DNA of 32,181 bases, from the NCBI GenBank assembly GCA_947259045.1, contig CAMYKZ010000002.1, positions 92,603 through 124,783 on the forward strand. The letters run 5' to 3'. How positions within the stretch are numbered: the first letter of the stretch is position 1; each line of letters starts with the position of its first letter. The position numbers were made by a program, and so were the translations under genes. Below are positions 7,804-15,986 of the stretch, piece by piece. This DNA comes from an uncultured Afifella sp. Its GTDB lineage: Bacteria > Pseudomonadota > Alphaproteobacteria > Rhizobiales > Afifellaceae. The notes under the pieces were generated by a model that saw only the letters and a program-made list of their open reading frames with translations, was not told where the DNA came from and did no database searches.

Positions 7804-7824
7804 CGGAAGATAAAGGAAATATGC

Positions 7825-8592
7825 ATGTCAGACGTGGGAGAAATCGCAACCTATCCGAGCCTGAAGGGCCGAACCGTCGTGGTGACCGGCGGCGCCAGCG
7901 GCATTGGTGAATCCATTGTGCGCCATTTTGCAGCCCAGGGATCCAAAGTCGGCTTCATTGATCTGAATGGCGAGGCCGGGCGGGCTCTGGCCACCGACCT
8001 CAGTTCGACAGATGCGCATTTTGCCGAAGCCGATCTCACCGACATTGACGCATTGAAACAGGCGATCGCCGATATCCGCGCGGCGCTGGGCCCGATCACG
8101 GTGCTGGTCAACAATGCCGCCCATGATCAGCGTCACCAGAATGAAGAGGTGACGCCGGACTATTGGGATGAGCGCATTGCCGTCAATCTGAAACACCAGT
8201 TTTTTGCAACCCAGACGGTGATGGGCGACATGAAGGCAGCCGGCGGCGGTTCGATCATCAATATGGGATCGACATCCTGGATGATCGGCCAGGGCGGCAT
8301 GCCCTGTTACACGACGGCCAAATCAGCGGTCCAGGGGCTGACCCGGTCGCTGGCGCGCGATCTCGGGCCGGATAATATCCGCGTCAATTCCATTGCACCG
8401 GGCTGGATCATGACAGAACGGCAGATGGAACTCTGGCTGACGCCGGAAAGCGAAAAAGAGCTGATGGCCCGCCAGTGCCTGAAGCGAAAGCTCGATCCCT
8501 CCGACATGGCGCGCGTGGTGCTGTTCTTTGCCTCCGAAGAGGCCGGCGCCTGTACGGCGCAGACCTATATCGCCGATGGCGGATGGGTTTAG
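7825..8592 (+). CDS. SDR-family sugar dehydrogenase, probable D-galactose 1-dehydrogenase
   Basis: 255 residues, a classical short-chain dehydrogenase. The cofactor motif TGGASGIG is at 21-28, NNAA at 96-99, the active-site serine in NMGST near 149-151, and YTTAK with Y162 and K166. PGWIMTERQ follows at about 192. An acidic residue after the second strand (FIDLNGE) favours NAD over NADP. It lies directly after dgoK-dgoA; in rhizobia a related SDR oxidises D-galactose to galactonolactone as the first step of this route. L-rhamnose, L-arabinose or fucose dehydrogenase activity cannot be excluded by sequence alone. AAGGA precedes the ATG at 7825 by 7 nt; an ATG 4 nt earlier is out of frame. Confidence 0.82.
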   Translation: MSDVGEIATYPSLKGRTVVVTGGASGIGESIVRHFAAQGSKVGFIDLNGEAGRALATDLSSTDAHFAEADLTDIDALKQAIADIRAALGPITVLVNNAAHDQRHQNEEVTPDYWDERIAVNLKHQFFATQTVMGDMKAAGGGSIINMGSTSWMIGQGGMPCYTTAKSAVQGLTRSLARDLGPDNIRVNSIAPGWIMTERQMELWLTPESEKELMARQCLKRKLDPSDMARVVLFFASEEAGACTAQTYIADGGWV

Positions 8593-8601
8593 GGCGCGCC
8601 G

Positions 8602-10125
8602 GTGGTGTTTCCCACTCCGCGATCGGACCTGAAGCCGAACACGGCAGACTTTGAATCCCTGCCGCTGGTCAAGCCGACGGGGTTTCGCGAATATGATGCC
8701 CGCTGGTGGTTTGGCCATCCCGGATCGGACGTGCCGCCGGAACTCAACCTGCCCGGCGTGCTGGCGCTCGGTCTTGGTCTGGCGACATTCCTGCATGAAA
8801 GCGGGGTTGCGCCGGACATCGTCGTCGGCCACGACTTCCGGTCCTATTCCGGCGCCATCAAGATGGCGCTGATCAATGGCCTGATGGTCGGCGGCTGCCG
8901 GGTGCACGATATCGGCATGGCACTGTCGCCGATGGCCTATTTCGCCCAGTTCGCACTTGATGTCCCGGCGGTCGCGATGGTGACGGCATCGCACAATGAA
9001 AACGGCTGGACCGGCGTCAAGATGGGCTCGCAGCGGCCGCTCACATTCGGGCCCGACGAGATGGGCCGTCTCAAGCAGATTGTGCTCTCCGGTGCATTCA
9101 GATCCGAAGGCGGCGGATCCTATCTTCCGGTCAGCAACTTCGGCGAAACCTATCTGAAAGACCTGACCAGCCGCGGCCCGGTCAAGCGCCGGCTGAAAGT
9201 GGTGGCGGCGTGCGGCAATGGCACGGCCGGCGCATTTGCGCCCCAGGCGCTGGAAGCAATCGGTTGCGACGTGGTTCCGCTCGATGTCGAACTCGACCAT
9301 ACCTTTCCGCGCTACAACCCGAACCCGGAAGACATGAAGATGCTGCACGCCATCGCCGAAGCGGTGCGCGACAGCGGCGCCGATGTGGGTTTCGGTTTTG
9401 ACGGCGACGGCGACCGCTGCGGCATTGTCGACAATGAAGGCAATGAAATCTTCGCCGACAAGGTTGGCGTAATGATCGCCCGCGATCTGTCATCGATCAA
9501 CGAACAGGCCCGGTTTGTCGTCGATGTCAAATCAACCGGGCTGTTTGAAACCGATCCGGTCCTGGCGGCCAACGGCGCGACGACCGATTATTTCAAGACC
9601 GGGCACAGCTACATCAAACGCCGGGTTGCGGAACTGGGCGCCCTGGCGGGTTTCGAAAGATCCGGCCATTTTTTCTTCAATGATCCGATCGGCCGCGGTT
9701 ATGACGACGGCCTGCTGACGGCCATCGTGGTCTGCGAAATGCTTGACCGGAATGCGGACCGATCGATGGCCGATCTATACCGGGACCTGCCGAAGACCTG
9801 GGGGTCGCCGACCATGTCGCCGCATTGCGGCGACGAGGTCAAATATGGCGTCGTCGACCAAGTCGTTGAGCGTTTCCAGGCCATGCACCGCGATGGCGAG
9901 CCTGTCGCCGGACATCGGATTACCGGCCTGATCACAGTGAATGGCGTCCGGATCGTCACCGGGGACGGCACCTGGGGGCTCGTGCGCGCCTCTTCCAACA
10001 AACCGGAGCTTGTTGTGGTGGTGGAAAGTCCGGTATCGGAACAACGCATGCGCGACATGTTTCATGCCGTCGATACGGTGCTGCGGGAAAATCCGGAAGT
10101 CGGCGACTACAACCAGACGATCTGA
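8602..10125 (+). CDS. Phosphomannomutase/phosphoglucomutase family protein
   Basis: 507 residues, four-domain alpha-D-phosphohexomutase. The phosphoserine loop VTASHNENGWTGVK carries S130, the Mg-binding loop FDGDGDRCG has D267, D269 and D271, the sugar-binding GFERSGHFFF lies near 349-358, and the C-terminal phosphate-binding region RASSNKPELVV is at about 458-468. It interconverts hexose 1- and 6-phosphates. Start: GTG at 8602, with AGGG 7 nt upstream and 9 nt after the dehydrogenase stop; a second GTG follows immediately. Its place at the end of the dgo operon suggests a role in galactose or cell-surface sugar metabolism, but the De Ley-Doudoroff pathway itself needs no mutase, so the link is unexplained. 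Confidence 0.92.
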   Translation: MVFPTPRSDLKPNTADFESLPLVKPTGFREYDARWWFGHPGSDVPPELNLPGVLALGLGLATFLHESGVAPDIVVGHDFRSYSGAIKMALINGLMVGGCRVHDIGMALSPMAYFAQFALDVPAVAMVTASHNENGWTGVKMGSQRPLTFGPDEMGRLKQIVLSGAFRSEGGGSYLPVSNFGETYLKDLTSRGPVKRRLKVVAACGNGTAGAFAPQALEAIGCDVVPLDVELDHTFPRYNPNPEDMKMLHAIAEAVRDSGADVGFGFDGDGDRCGIVDNEGNEIFADKVGVMIARDLSSINEQARFVVDVKSTGLFETDPVLAANGATTDYFKTGHSYIKRRVAELGALAGFERSGHFFFNDPIGRGYDDGLLTAIVVCEMLDRNADRSMADLYRDLPKTWGSPTMSPHCGDEVKYGVVDQVVERFQAMHRDGEPVAGHRITGLITVNGVRIVTGDGTWGLVRASSNKPELVVVVESPVSEQRMRDMFHAVDTVLRENPEVGDYNQTI

Positions 10126-10396
10126 AGACACTATTGCAGGTTGTAGTAGAGCCAAGTCTTAATCTGCTGCTGATTAATGCTCGCCAGCAATTCAGACGCC
10201 GGTAATTGAGGATTCATGCTTCATCCCAAGTTCTGCTACCGTCGGTCTTGTCCGGAATTTGCACCGAACATGGAATAACCGACAAGCCCGGCGCGTTCCC
10301 GGTTCATGAAGTGATGAAAACCACTAGAGATTTTTCGACTTGCATTGAGAACCACTCTGCCGGTCTAATTCAACAATCCATCTGGAGGAAACAAGA
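10126..10396. other. Intergenic region before the cytochrome gene
   Basis: This 271-nt gap separates the dgo operon from the envelope locus, both on the plus strand. I find no convincing gene. It contains related sequences GTCGGTCTTGTC (about 10241-10252) and ACCGACAAG (about 10278-10286), which could pair as an imperfect hairpin. A weak sigma-70-like pair TTGCAT / TCTAAT with 18-nt spacing ends about 30 nt before the cytochrome start, followed by the ribosome site GGAGGAA. The locus promoter is most likely here. Confidence 0.35.
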
Positions 10397-12640
10397 ATGG
10401 CTGGGACTTGCGTTCGCTTGGCGAAAAATACCGGATACCCGCTGATTTTTTCGCTGATCGGAGCCCTGGCGGCACCGGCGGCGGATGCTCAAACTGAGGT
10501 CGCGATTTATCAGCCCCAGGGCGACACGGAGCAAAAGGCGTTCGCCGCGCTGAACAAAAGCTGCGCACGCTGCCATCAGGACGGCAAGCTCGGGGATCGT
10601 TTGAAACCTGCCAAGGGCTTCGGCAAAGTCCTGCAACTGGACCAGCTTGCAGTGGATCCGAACCTTGTTCTGCCCGGAAACCCGGACGGCTCGCGGCTGT
10701 TTCAGTCGATCGTCAACCGGGACATGCCCTATGATGTCTACCAGGAAGGCGATTTCGAAGCCGACAGTCCGTCCACGGACGACATTGCCGCGATCCGGGA
10801 ATGGATCACCTCGCTGGGTGAAACGCAGCTTGCGGGTTGTGATGTCAATGCTGACCCGAGCCTGACATCCATCACCAGCGCCATCGCCGCAGATCTGGGG
10901 ACCCTGCCCGATCATCGCCGCGCCAATAGCCGCTACATCACGCTCACCCATCTTGCAGCGCGCTGCGCCAGTGAAGAGGAAATGAATGTCTACCGGCAGG
11001 GTGTCGCCAAGCTGCTGAACAGCCTGAGCGCCAATTCCGACGTTCTCAAGCTGGAAACCATCGATGAGGCCAGGACAATCGTCCGGTTCAATCTGGAAGA
11101 CCTGAACTGGCGCGCCGAAAAATGGGAGCTCCTGGCCCATCAATATCCCTATGGCGCAAAGCCGCTGAACAGCCAGTTCGATTTCCTGCAGTCGACCCTG
11201 CATACCTCGATCCCGTTCATCCGCGGCGACTGGTTTGCGTTTTTCGCCTCCCGCCCGCCGCTTTATCACGATCTGCTGGACCTGCCGGAAACCTTCGGCG
11301 GGCTGCAGGCGGAGGTTGGCGTTAACGTCGAGGACAATCTGCGCAGATATCTGGCAAAACGCGCCGGGTTCCAGAAATCCGGCGTCAGCCGGAACAATCG
11401 CCTGATCGAGCGTCACACGATCTCCACAGGCGCATTCTGGACATCGTACGATTTCGCCGGCAACCGGGAACGGCAGAGCCTGTTCCTGTTTCCATTGGGC
11501 CCAAGTGCGACGCATGATTTCAATTACGATGCCTTCACACATGACGGCGGCGAGACGATCTTCAACCTGCCGAACGGCTTCCAGGCCTATTACCTGAACA
11601 CAGCCGACGGCAAACGGCTCGATAAGGGCCCGACCGAGATCGTGCTCGATCCGAGCCGGCGCGATCAGTCGGTGACCAACGGAATTTCGTGCATGGGATG
11701 CCACGACAACGGCATCCGCAATGCGACCGATGAAATCGGTCCGCATGTGGCCGCGACCCGGACATTCCCGCTTGCTGTCCGCGAGGCGGTCGCCGCGCTC
11801 TACCCGGCCAAGGCGGAGATGGACGCGATACTCGTCGCCGACCGCGAAAGGTTCCAGTCGGCAATGCGCAAGGCCGGCCTTGACCCGCAACTGAAGCTGA
11901 ACGGCGTGGAAATGATCAATGCCCTGTCGGACCGCTATGAGCGCGATGTCGATCTGGATCTGGCCGCAGCCGAGTTCGGCGCCGACAAGGACATGTTCAA
12001 GGAAACATTACTGGCTGCCGGCGGCGCCGGCCCGCTGCTCGCCAACCGGCTGGAACAGGGCAATGTTCCGCGTGACCAGTTCGAGGCTGAATTTGCAAAA
12101 CTGGTGGAGCGCGTCATCGACGCCACTGCTATCATCGCCGGCAAGCGGGTTGAAATCGCAACCTATACAGCGCCGCAGCCAGGCTCCGGACCGGTTCACG
12201 TCAGCATTGTAGCCGACAAGGCGAAATACGGGTTGGGCGACAGGCCGGTCTTTACGGTCACGACCAACCGGGATTGCCGCCTGACGCTGATCAATGTCGA
12301 CAGCCATGGCGTCGGCACGGTGATCTTCCCCAACCGGTTCGATCAGAACAACGCCATCAGCGGAAACCGCGAATTCCACTATCCGGCGGCCGATGCGGCC
12401 TTCGATTTTGCTTTCTCAGAAAGCGGCAAGGAGACCGTCATCGCGATTTGTGATACGAAGGGCGGTGCCCTGGACGAGGTCAGGCACGATTTTGCCGCCA
12501 GCGCGTTTACCGATCTTGGAACCACGGCCTACCGCAAGATTGATGTGGTCAAGCGCGAGAAACCTCCGAAGACCAATGCGAACGCCAAACCAACGGCCTC
12601 GCCGGTTGGCCGCGGCGCCGTCAAACTGAATGTGAACTGA
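10397..12640 (+). CDS. Secreted diheme cytochrome-c-like protein with C-terminal DUF4384 domain
   Basis: 747 residues. Residues 1-31 form a Sec signal peptide (cleavage likely after ADA). Two c-type heme motifs are visible: C56-A-R-C59-H60 in an N-terminal cytochrome domain (about 45-145) and C432-M-G-C435-H436 in a second one. Between them lies a conserved block with GVSRNNRLIERH, WTSYDF and HDGGETIFNLPNGFQAYYL, which I recall from large cytochrome-c-like proteins of unknown role. Residues about 599-690 resemble DUF4384 (AKYGLGDRPVFTVTTNRDC, VGTVIFPNRF), a domain often found with bacterial caspases. A Pro/Lys/Asn-rich tail ends the protein. GGAGGAA precedes the ATG. It is first in a plus-strand operon with the OmpA-like and TPR-caspase genes. 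Substrate and redox partner are unknown. Confidence 0.85.
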   Translation: MAGTCVRLAKNTGYPLIFSLIGALAAPAADAQTEVAIYQPQGDTEQKAFAALNKSCARCHQDGKLGDRLKPAKGFGKVLQLDQLAVDPNLVLPGNPDGSRLFQSIVNRDMPYDVYQEGDFEADSPSTDDIAAIREWITSLGETQLAGCDVNADPSLTSITSAIAADLGTLPDHRRANSRYITLTHLAARCASEEEMNVYRQGVAKLLNSLSANSDVLKLETIDEARTIVRFNLEDLNWRAEKWELLAHQYPYGAKPLNSQFDFLQSTLHTSIPFIRGDWFAFFASRPPLYHDLLDLPETFGGLQAEVGVNVEDNLRRYLAKRAGFQKSGVSRNNRLIERHTISTGAFWTSYDFAGNRERQSLFLFPLGPSATHDFNYDAFTHDGGETIFNLPNGFQAYYLNTADGKRLDKGPTEIVLDPSRRDQSVTNGISCMGCHDNGIRNATDEIGPHVAATRTFPLAVREAVAALYPAKAEMDAILVADRERFQSAMRKAGLDPQLKLNGVEMINALSDRYERDVDLDLAAAEFGADKDMFKETLLAAGGAGPLLANRLEQGNVPRDQFEAEFAKLVERVIDATAIIAGKRVEIATYTAPQPGSGPVHVSIVADKAKYGLGDRPVFTVTTNRDCRLTLINVDSHGVGTVIFPNRFDQNNAISGNREFHYPAADAAFDFAFSESGKETVIAICDTKGGALDEVRHDFAASAFTDLGTTAYRKIDVVKREKPPKTNANAKPTASPVGRGAVKLNVN

Positions 12641-12687
12641 GGATCAAACAAGGTCTCACCCAAGCCGATCGAACCAGGAGAACTGAC

Positions 12688-13296
12688 ATGTCCCTTAGAC
12701 GCACCCTTTTTGCAGTGCTGGCCGCAGGTGCCTTGCTGACGGCGGCACCTGCCCATTTTCAGGCACAGGCACAGGACCCGGTTTCAGCCGACACGATCCT
12801 TAAGGACCTGAAACCGAAGCCGCTGACACGTAGCCTTGGCGGCCCGAAAGGCCTGAACAACGAACAGACACAGTTCGTTGACCAGCTGAAAGGCACGAGC
12901 CGGAAGATCACGGTCGTGGAACGCAAGCAACTCGCCACAATCGTCGAACAGCATGACCTGCCGGCCGTCGATCTGGAGATCCTGTTTGACTATAATTCCG
13001 CCGAAATATCCAGCCAGGCGATGCCGCAGATGGTGCAGCTCGGGCTTGCGCTTCGTGAACTGAACGGAGCGACCTTCCTGTTGAACGGCCATACTGATGC
13101 CGTCGGCAGCGACGAGTACAACCAGACCCTGTCGGAGGCCCGCGCCCGGAGTGTGCGAACATTTCTGGTCAAAAGTTTCAACATCGACCCCTACCAGCTG
13201 ATTGCGGTCGGGTATGGCGAGGAGCAGCTCAAACTTCCCTCCTATCCTGAGGCGGCTGAAAACCGGCGGGTGCAGATCGTCAATGTCAGCCGCTAG
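12688..13296 (+). CDS. OmpA-family peptidoglycan-binding protein
   Basis: 202 residues. A signal peptide covers about 1-28 (cleavage near AQA). The C-terminal OmpA-like domain (about 92-200) shows VDLEILFDYNSAEI, GHTDAVGSDEYNQTLSEARA and VGYGEEQLK...ENRRVQI, the residues that bind diaminopimelate in peptidoglycan. There is no N-terminal beta barrel and no lipobox cysteine, so it is a periplasmic or wall-associated protein rather than a porin. AGGAG lies 6 nt before the ATG. It sits 47 nt after the cytochrome gene and 27 nt before the TPR-caspase, and may anchor the neighbouring extracytoplasmic proteins to the cell wall (inference). Confidence 0.92.
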   Translation: MSLRRTLFAVLAAGALLTAAPAHFQAQAQDPVSADTILKDLKPKPLTRSLGGPKGLNNEQTQFVDQLKGTSRKITVVERKQLATIVEQHDLPAVDLEILFDYNSAEISSQAMPQMVQLGLALRELNGATFLLNGHTDAVGSDEYNQTLSEARARSVRTFLVKSFNIDPYQLIAVGYGEEQLKLPSYPEAAENRRVQIVNVSR

Positions 13297-13323
13297 AACG
13301 GTTAGCCAAGGAGGCTTTTCAAC

Positions 13324-15111
13324 ATGCGTTTCAGATCTGACCTTGCGGCATTACTGAGTTCAATCATCCTGTTGCTGGCCGGCACACAGGCCTATTCCGA
13401 GACCGTCGAAAGCTTGTTCAACAATCCGGATTTCTGTCAGAAACCGGTGAACAAAGAGAATTCGGGGAAAGTGATCGCCGGCTGCACGGCCATTATCGAC
13501 GGCGAAACGGTCGACCGCAACGAGTTGGGCCGGGCTCATTTCATGCGTGGATGGGGCTTTTACAAAAGCGCTGAAAAATTGAAGGCGGCGGACGATTTCC
13601 GCACCGTTCTCACACTGACGCCGGAGAGTGAAAAAAATCATCGGGAGGCGATCAACTGGCTCGCGGCCATCAAGAGCGAGATCGCCAATGGCTGCGACCA
13701 GCCGCCTTATGACGAGTTGAAACCGGAAACGGCCATTCCCGCCTGCAGTAGTGCAATTGCAGCGAAACACCTGTTCAGAAAAAACGAAATCGCAACCATG
13801 TACTTCCGGCGGGGTCGTGCCTATTCAAAACGAGGCGAACTTGCCCTGGCGCTTCACGATTACGACGACGCGCTTTCGCTCGAACCTGGTTGGACAGACG
13901 CACATAATAATCGTGGCAGCATCCTCAGGAAACAGGATAAATTCGAACAGGCGGTTGCAGCGTTCGACAAGGCGATCGCAATAGATCCCGATTACTGGCG
14001 AGCCCATTACAACAGGGGCTCTGTCCATGAAGCCAACCAGGATTACAGCCGCGCCTTTACCGATTATCGTTCGGTTGTCCGACTTCTGAAGCCCGGCGAC
14101 TTTACAAAACAGCTTGAGGAAAAAATTGCCAAGTTTGGATCCGAGACCGCAGCAAGCCAATCCAAAACCGTCGACAATCCTGACAATCGCACCGCCGATG
14201 TGCAGCGCCAACTGGACCAACTGCAAAAAGAGCTTGCCAGAACAAAGGCACTGGTGGCGAACGGTGTGATGTCGAAACAGCGGATCGTCGAGATTGAACG
14301 GGAAATTGCGCGCCTGACCGGCGGAACTCCGCCAGATGAACCGGGTTCGACTGTCGCCAATAAACCGGAGGCCCACCCGCAGACCGGCAACCCAACCTCC
14401 CTGCCCGCCGACGAGCGCCGCGTCGCGCTGGTCATCGGCAATTCCGAATATACCGGTACGACCAGGCTGCCGAACCCGAAGAACGATGCCGAACTGATCG
14501 CGCAATCGCTGCGCACCGTCGGCTTCCAGGTCAATCTGGTCATCGATGCCGACCAGAAGACGATGAAACGGGCGATGCTGGATTTTGGCCGGGATCTTCG
14601 CGAGAACGCCACCACCGGGCTGTTCTATTATGCCGGGCACGGCGTGCAGGTGCGCGGCCGAAACTATCTCATTCCGGTCGATGCGGCCATCAGCGCGGAA
14701 GACGAGATCGATCTGGAGGGCATCGACGTCAACGATTTCCTGCGCGTGATGAACCGGTCGAAAAGCCGGGTCAACATCGTCGTCCTAGATGCCTGCCGCA
14801 ACAATCCGTTTGCCCGTTCGTTCCGCTCAACCGGCGGCAATGCCGGCGACGGGCTGGCCCCGGTGCAGGCGCCCAAGGGCACCTATATCGCTTATGCCAC
14901 GGCCCCCCGCCAGGTCGCGCTGGACGGCGAAAACGCCGCAAACAGTCCTTACACTGCAGCCCTCATCCAGGCGATCCTGGAACCGGGCCTCAGCCTGGAG
15001 CGCGTGTTCAAGCGCACCCGCGCGAAAGTGCTTGAAACAACCGATGACCAGCAGGTGCCGTGGGAGACCAGTTCGATTACCGGCGAGTTCTTTTTCAAGC
15101 CGGTGAAGTGA
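13324..15111 (+). CDS. Exported TPR-caspase (peptidase C14 family)
   Basis: 595 residues. A signal peptide (about 1-25, cleavage near AYS-E) sends it to the periplasm. Residues 60-256 hold tetratricopeptide-like repeats, clearest at 157-256 (MYFRRGRAYSKRGELALALHD, then AHNNRGSILRKQDKFEQAV, then AHYNRGSVHEANQDYSRA, each in full at those positions). A coiled coil follows at 290-332 and a Pro-rich linker at 334-362. The C-terminal caspase domain starts RRVALVIGNSEY (365-376); the dyad is H439 in YYAGHGVQ and C491 in LDACRNNPFARSF. Cysteine pairs in the mature N-terminal part (C38, C54, C124, C141) suggest disulfides. AAGGAGG precedes the ATG. Bacterial homologues usually cut after Arg or Lys; the substrate here is unknown. 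Confidence 0.92.
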   Translation: MRFRSDLAALLSSIILLLAGTQAYSETVESLFNNPDFCQKPVNKENSGKVIAGCTAIIDGETVDRNELGRAHFMRGWGFYKSAEKLKAADDFRTVLTLTPESEKNHREAINWLAAIKSEIANGCDQPPYDELKPETAIPACSSAIAAKHLFRKNEIATMYFRRGRAYSKRGELALALHDYDDALSLEPGWTDAHNNRGSILRKQDKFEQAVAAFDKAIAIDPDYWRAHYNRGSVHEANQDYSRAFTDYRSVVRLLKPGDFTKQLEEKIAKFGSETAASQSKTVDNPDNRTADVQRQLDQLQKELARTKALVANGVMSKQRIVEIEREIARLTGGTPPDEPGSTVANKPEAHPQTGNPTSLPADERRVALVIGNSEYTGTTRLPNPKNDAELIAQSLRTVGFQVNLVIDADQKTMKRAMLDFGRDLRENATTGLFYYAGHGVQVRGRNYLIPVDAAISAEDEIDLEGIDVNDFLRVMNRSKSRVNIVVLDACRNNPFARSFRSTGGNAGDGLAPVQAPKGTYIAYATAPRQVALDGENAANSPYTAALIQAILEPGLSLERVFKRTRAKVLETTDDQQVPWETSSITGEFFFKPVK

Positions 15112-15202
15112 GGCTGCGCAACGAAGCGGCCACGCGACCGAACAGCAACCTGTAGGAATTGCCGGCAGAACGATGATACGGTCTGCGCCCCGGCGTGAGG
15201 AT

Positions 15203-15982
15203 TCATTCCGCACCGCCGGGCATGGTCACCGGAAAGTCGAATTGCTGCTTACGGTAGGGCTCGTCGGCCAGGCTGAAATGCCACCATTCCCGGCTATAAT
15301 TTGTGAACCCTGCCCTGGCCATTTCTGACACCAGAAGATTGCGATTGTCCCGCGCCGCACCGGTGATCGACGGGTTTTTTGTATGGCTCAGTGAATGAAA
15401 GCAGTCATAGCCGGTTCCAAAATCGAGGCTGTTATCGGCAAAGCGCCGGTCTTTTTGCAAGTGACAGGCGGCCATCGGACCGCTGACGCTGAATTCCGGT
15501 TCCGCCTGCACGGGCAGCGGAACGATTGTCAGATCAACAGTCGAGCCGCGGGAATGGGCGGAACGTCTGGCGATATAACCTTGTTTGAAAAGTTCGCTCT
15601 TGTCGATTGTCGGATAGAATTCACCCTTGGTCCGTTCGTCTCCCGCCGTCTGCGCCCAGTTGACGAAATCCTGCACGGCCCGAGCCGGGCGATAACAATC
15701 ATAGACCTTCAGCGACAGGCCCTGGGGGATCAGTCTTGCCTGCACCTTTGCGAGCGCTTTTGCCGCCCGCACGGTCAGAATACAATGCGGCGCCTGATAG
15801 CCCTTGACCGGTCGGCCGACAAAATTGTGGCTGCCAAAATACCGGATATCCTGCAGGATCGAGGAATCGACATTCTGCAGATAGGCGAAAAACCGTGGAA
15901 GCTCCTTCTCGCCGGCGGCCGCCGCTGTGCTGATCATGGTCGCCAAAACCGGTGCCAATAAAACGAACAGGATTCTGCGCAT
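15203..15982 (-). CDS. Exported D-alanyl-D-alanine dipeptidase (VanX/DdpX family, M15D)
   Basis: 259 residues with the chosen start. M15D zinc peptidases cleave free D-Ala-D-Ala. The zinc site is complete: H143 and D150 in SAHSRGSTVDLT, and E232 plus H235 in EWWHF; DCYRPARAV (95-103) is another family signature. I start at the ATG at 15982 because it gives a clean signal peptide (RRILFVLLAPVLATM...AAAAG); the frame extends to 16030, but that part overlaps the end of the upstream gene. The start lies 4 nt after the stop of the SH3-caspase, so translation is probably coupled. VanX proper is cytoplasmic; an exported form implies periplasmic use of wall-derived dipeptide (inference). Confidence 0.9.
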   Translation of the reverse strand: MRRILFVLLAPVLATMISTAAAAGEKELPRFFAYLQNVDSSILQDIRYFGSHNFVGRPVKGYQAPHCILTVRAAKALAKVQARLIPQGLSLKVYDCYRPARAVQDFVNWAQTAGDERTKGEFYPTIDKSELFKQGYIARRSAHSRGSTVDLTIVPLPVQAEPEFSVSGPMAACHLQKDRRFADNSLDFGTGYDCFHSLSHTKNPSITGAARDNRNLLVSEMARAGFTNYSREWWHFSLADEPYRKQQFDFPVTMPGGAE

Positions 15983-15986
15983 GCGG

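Noticed and set aside
10370..11890. A 506-codon minus-strand open frame opposite the cytochrome gene
   Set aside because: It has no domain pattern and is fully antisense to a gene with signal peptide, heme motifs and a ribosome site. Long antisense frames are common in high-GC DNA.
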